From assembly GCA_025451145.1 (NCBI GenBank), contig JANWKX010000168.1, positions 1-24,622 of the forward strand: a DNA stretch of 24,622 nt, read 5' to 3'. Within the stretch, counting starts at the first letter, position 1. Each line of letters opens with the position of its first letter. Shown piece by piece: positions 24,020 through 24,622 of the stretch. A program made the translations under genes and the position numbers. The stretch comes from Vampirovibrionales bacterium (GTDB lineage: Bacteria; Cyanobacteriota; Vampirovibrionia; Vampirovibrionales; JAGQHJ01). The notes beneath the pieces are model-generated. The model was not told where the DNA came from, did no database searches, and saw only the letters and a list, made by a program, of their open reading frames with translations.

Positions 24020-24493
24020 CTAAGGCTGTCTGCGTCTAGAAAAGAGTCGAAGCGGGTTCAGCTTCCCTAAAAACTCCAGGATCCAGTGAAAGAAAGCACT
24101 AACCGGGTTTCTCTTTCCAGGAGCAGCCTTGGTTTGCCTTTGAGGCGCTTTCGCCGGTTGAGTGGGGTTATCAATTAATTTTTGCACTGCCGGTAGGCCG
24201 CCTTGTTCATAAGCAGCCATAACCTGTTCCAGAGTTGCGTTAAATTTAATGGTGGCTTGATGACCATTTGGGTGCAGGACTTTGCTGGGCTGGCCTTCTT
24301 TTTCAGTTAGAAATATAGCTTGATTTATCTTTAATTGATTAAAAAGTTGCTGTTGTAATTGCATCTGTCTGACCTGTTCAACCTGTTGAGCACGTTGCTC
24401 TTCCGCATATCTTGCTCGATCCTCGTCAGAGATTCGAATTGCATCTCCAAACCTAGGGGCAGTGATTAAACGTGATGAATCAATAGATGTCAT
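24020..24493 (-). CDS. Small protein of unknown function with RFG-type N terminus and coiled coil
   Basis: A 157-residue protein with no recognised family. It starts MTSIDSSRLITAPRFGDAIRI, with R-F-G at residues 14-16, close to the motif in the protein at 11924. Residues ~22-55 are Glu/Gln/Arg-rich and strongly helical (SDEDRARYAEEQRAQQVEQV onward), likely coiled coil. A small middle part (KVLHPNGHQATIKFNATLEQVMAAYEQGG) follows, then a Pro/Lys linker. The C terminus is amphipathic and basic (AFFHWILEFLGKLNPLRLFS then RRR), which could touch membrane. The ATG at 24493 has AGAGG about 10 bases upstream. Function unknown. Confidence 0.65.
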   Translation of the reverse strand: MTSIDSSRLITAPRFGDAIRISDEDRARYAEEQRAQQVEQVRQMQLQQQLFNQLKINQAIFLTEKEGQPSKVLHPNGHQATIKFNATLEQVMAAYEQGGLPAVQKLIDNPTQPAKAPQRQTKAAPGKRNPVSAFFHWILEFLGKLNPLRLFSRRRQP

Positions 24494-24622
24494 GATAATT
24501 TTCCTCTTTTCTAAAAATCAATCGATATGGGCTTATTAAAACCACTGAAGATCATTTTGTGCGGTTGCCAGGAAAATAGATTTAAGAGGAGAAAATAAAC
24601 CTAGATGATAGGGCAGCCTTAA

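Overview
The window reads as a chromosomal segment of a non-photosynthetic relative of the cyanobacteria, most likely Vampirovibrionia/Melainabacteria. The grounds are the general look of RpoD, GlnA and DnaG, which I recall as cyanobacteria-like, and several lineage-style proteins that carry a short R-F-G type motif near the N terminus. No similarity search was possible, so I hold the placement at about 60%. Coding density is high and Shine-Dalgarno (SD) sites are mostly clear. I see no phage, IS element, CRISPR array or defence locus; the content is mainly core metabolism and information processing mixed with lineage-specific unknowns.

Layout. 53-4369 (minus) is a tight three-gene operon: two membrane-anchored proteins of unknown function that look like divergent paralogs of each other, then a cytoplasmic GH13 alpha-amylase-family enzyme. 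4690-5022 (plus) is a small membrane protein. 5215-6054 (plus) is DeoC with an N-terminal extension, ended by a strong bidirectional terminator shared with metK. 7410-6136 (minus) is metK, preceded by a perfect 16-bp palindrome; nanE (8254-7523, minus) lies upstream of it. 8659-11766 (plus) is dnaG-rpoD, the core of the macromolecular synthesis operon, with a terminator. 11924-12730 (plus) is a lineage-type protein with possible GNAT-like features. 14187-12817 (minus) is glnA.

From 14390 (plus) comes a helical, HEAT-like protein whose true start appears to be an ACG codon or a mutated ATG. It converges with a secreted or envelope protein (16194-15511, minus), and the two stop codons share a TTAA. 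16419-17336 (plus) is a membrane-anchored DUF1573 and cytochrome c fusion with two CXXCH motifs. 19645-17366 (minus) is a pair: the NAD(P)HX repair enzyme NnrE/NnrD and a HEAT-repeat protein. 19784-23144 (plus) pairs a SpoIID-type peptidoglycan lytic transglycosylase with a Tat-exported FAD oxidoreductase. 23564-23211 (minus) is a two-zinc-ribbon protein with a poly-glycine linker. A tRNA-Gly(CCC) with a near-consensus promoter lies at 23857-23932, and a small coiled-coil/RFG-motif protein (24493-24020, minus) closes the window.

Functionally, most blocks are independent: replication and transcription initiation (dnaG-rpoD), nitrogen assimilation (glnA), methyl donor synthesis (metK), nucleoside and amino-sugar salvage (deoC, nanE), nicotinamide cofactor repair (nnrDE), glucan metabolism (GH13) and cell envelope work (spoIID, Tat oxidoreductase, DUF1573-cytochrome c). 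I did not find a clear new multi-gene system. The best leads are the probable ACG start at 14390, the recurrent N-terminal RFG-like motif, the paralogous membrane pair beside the amylase, and the DUF1573-dihaem fusion.
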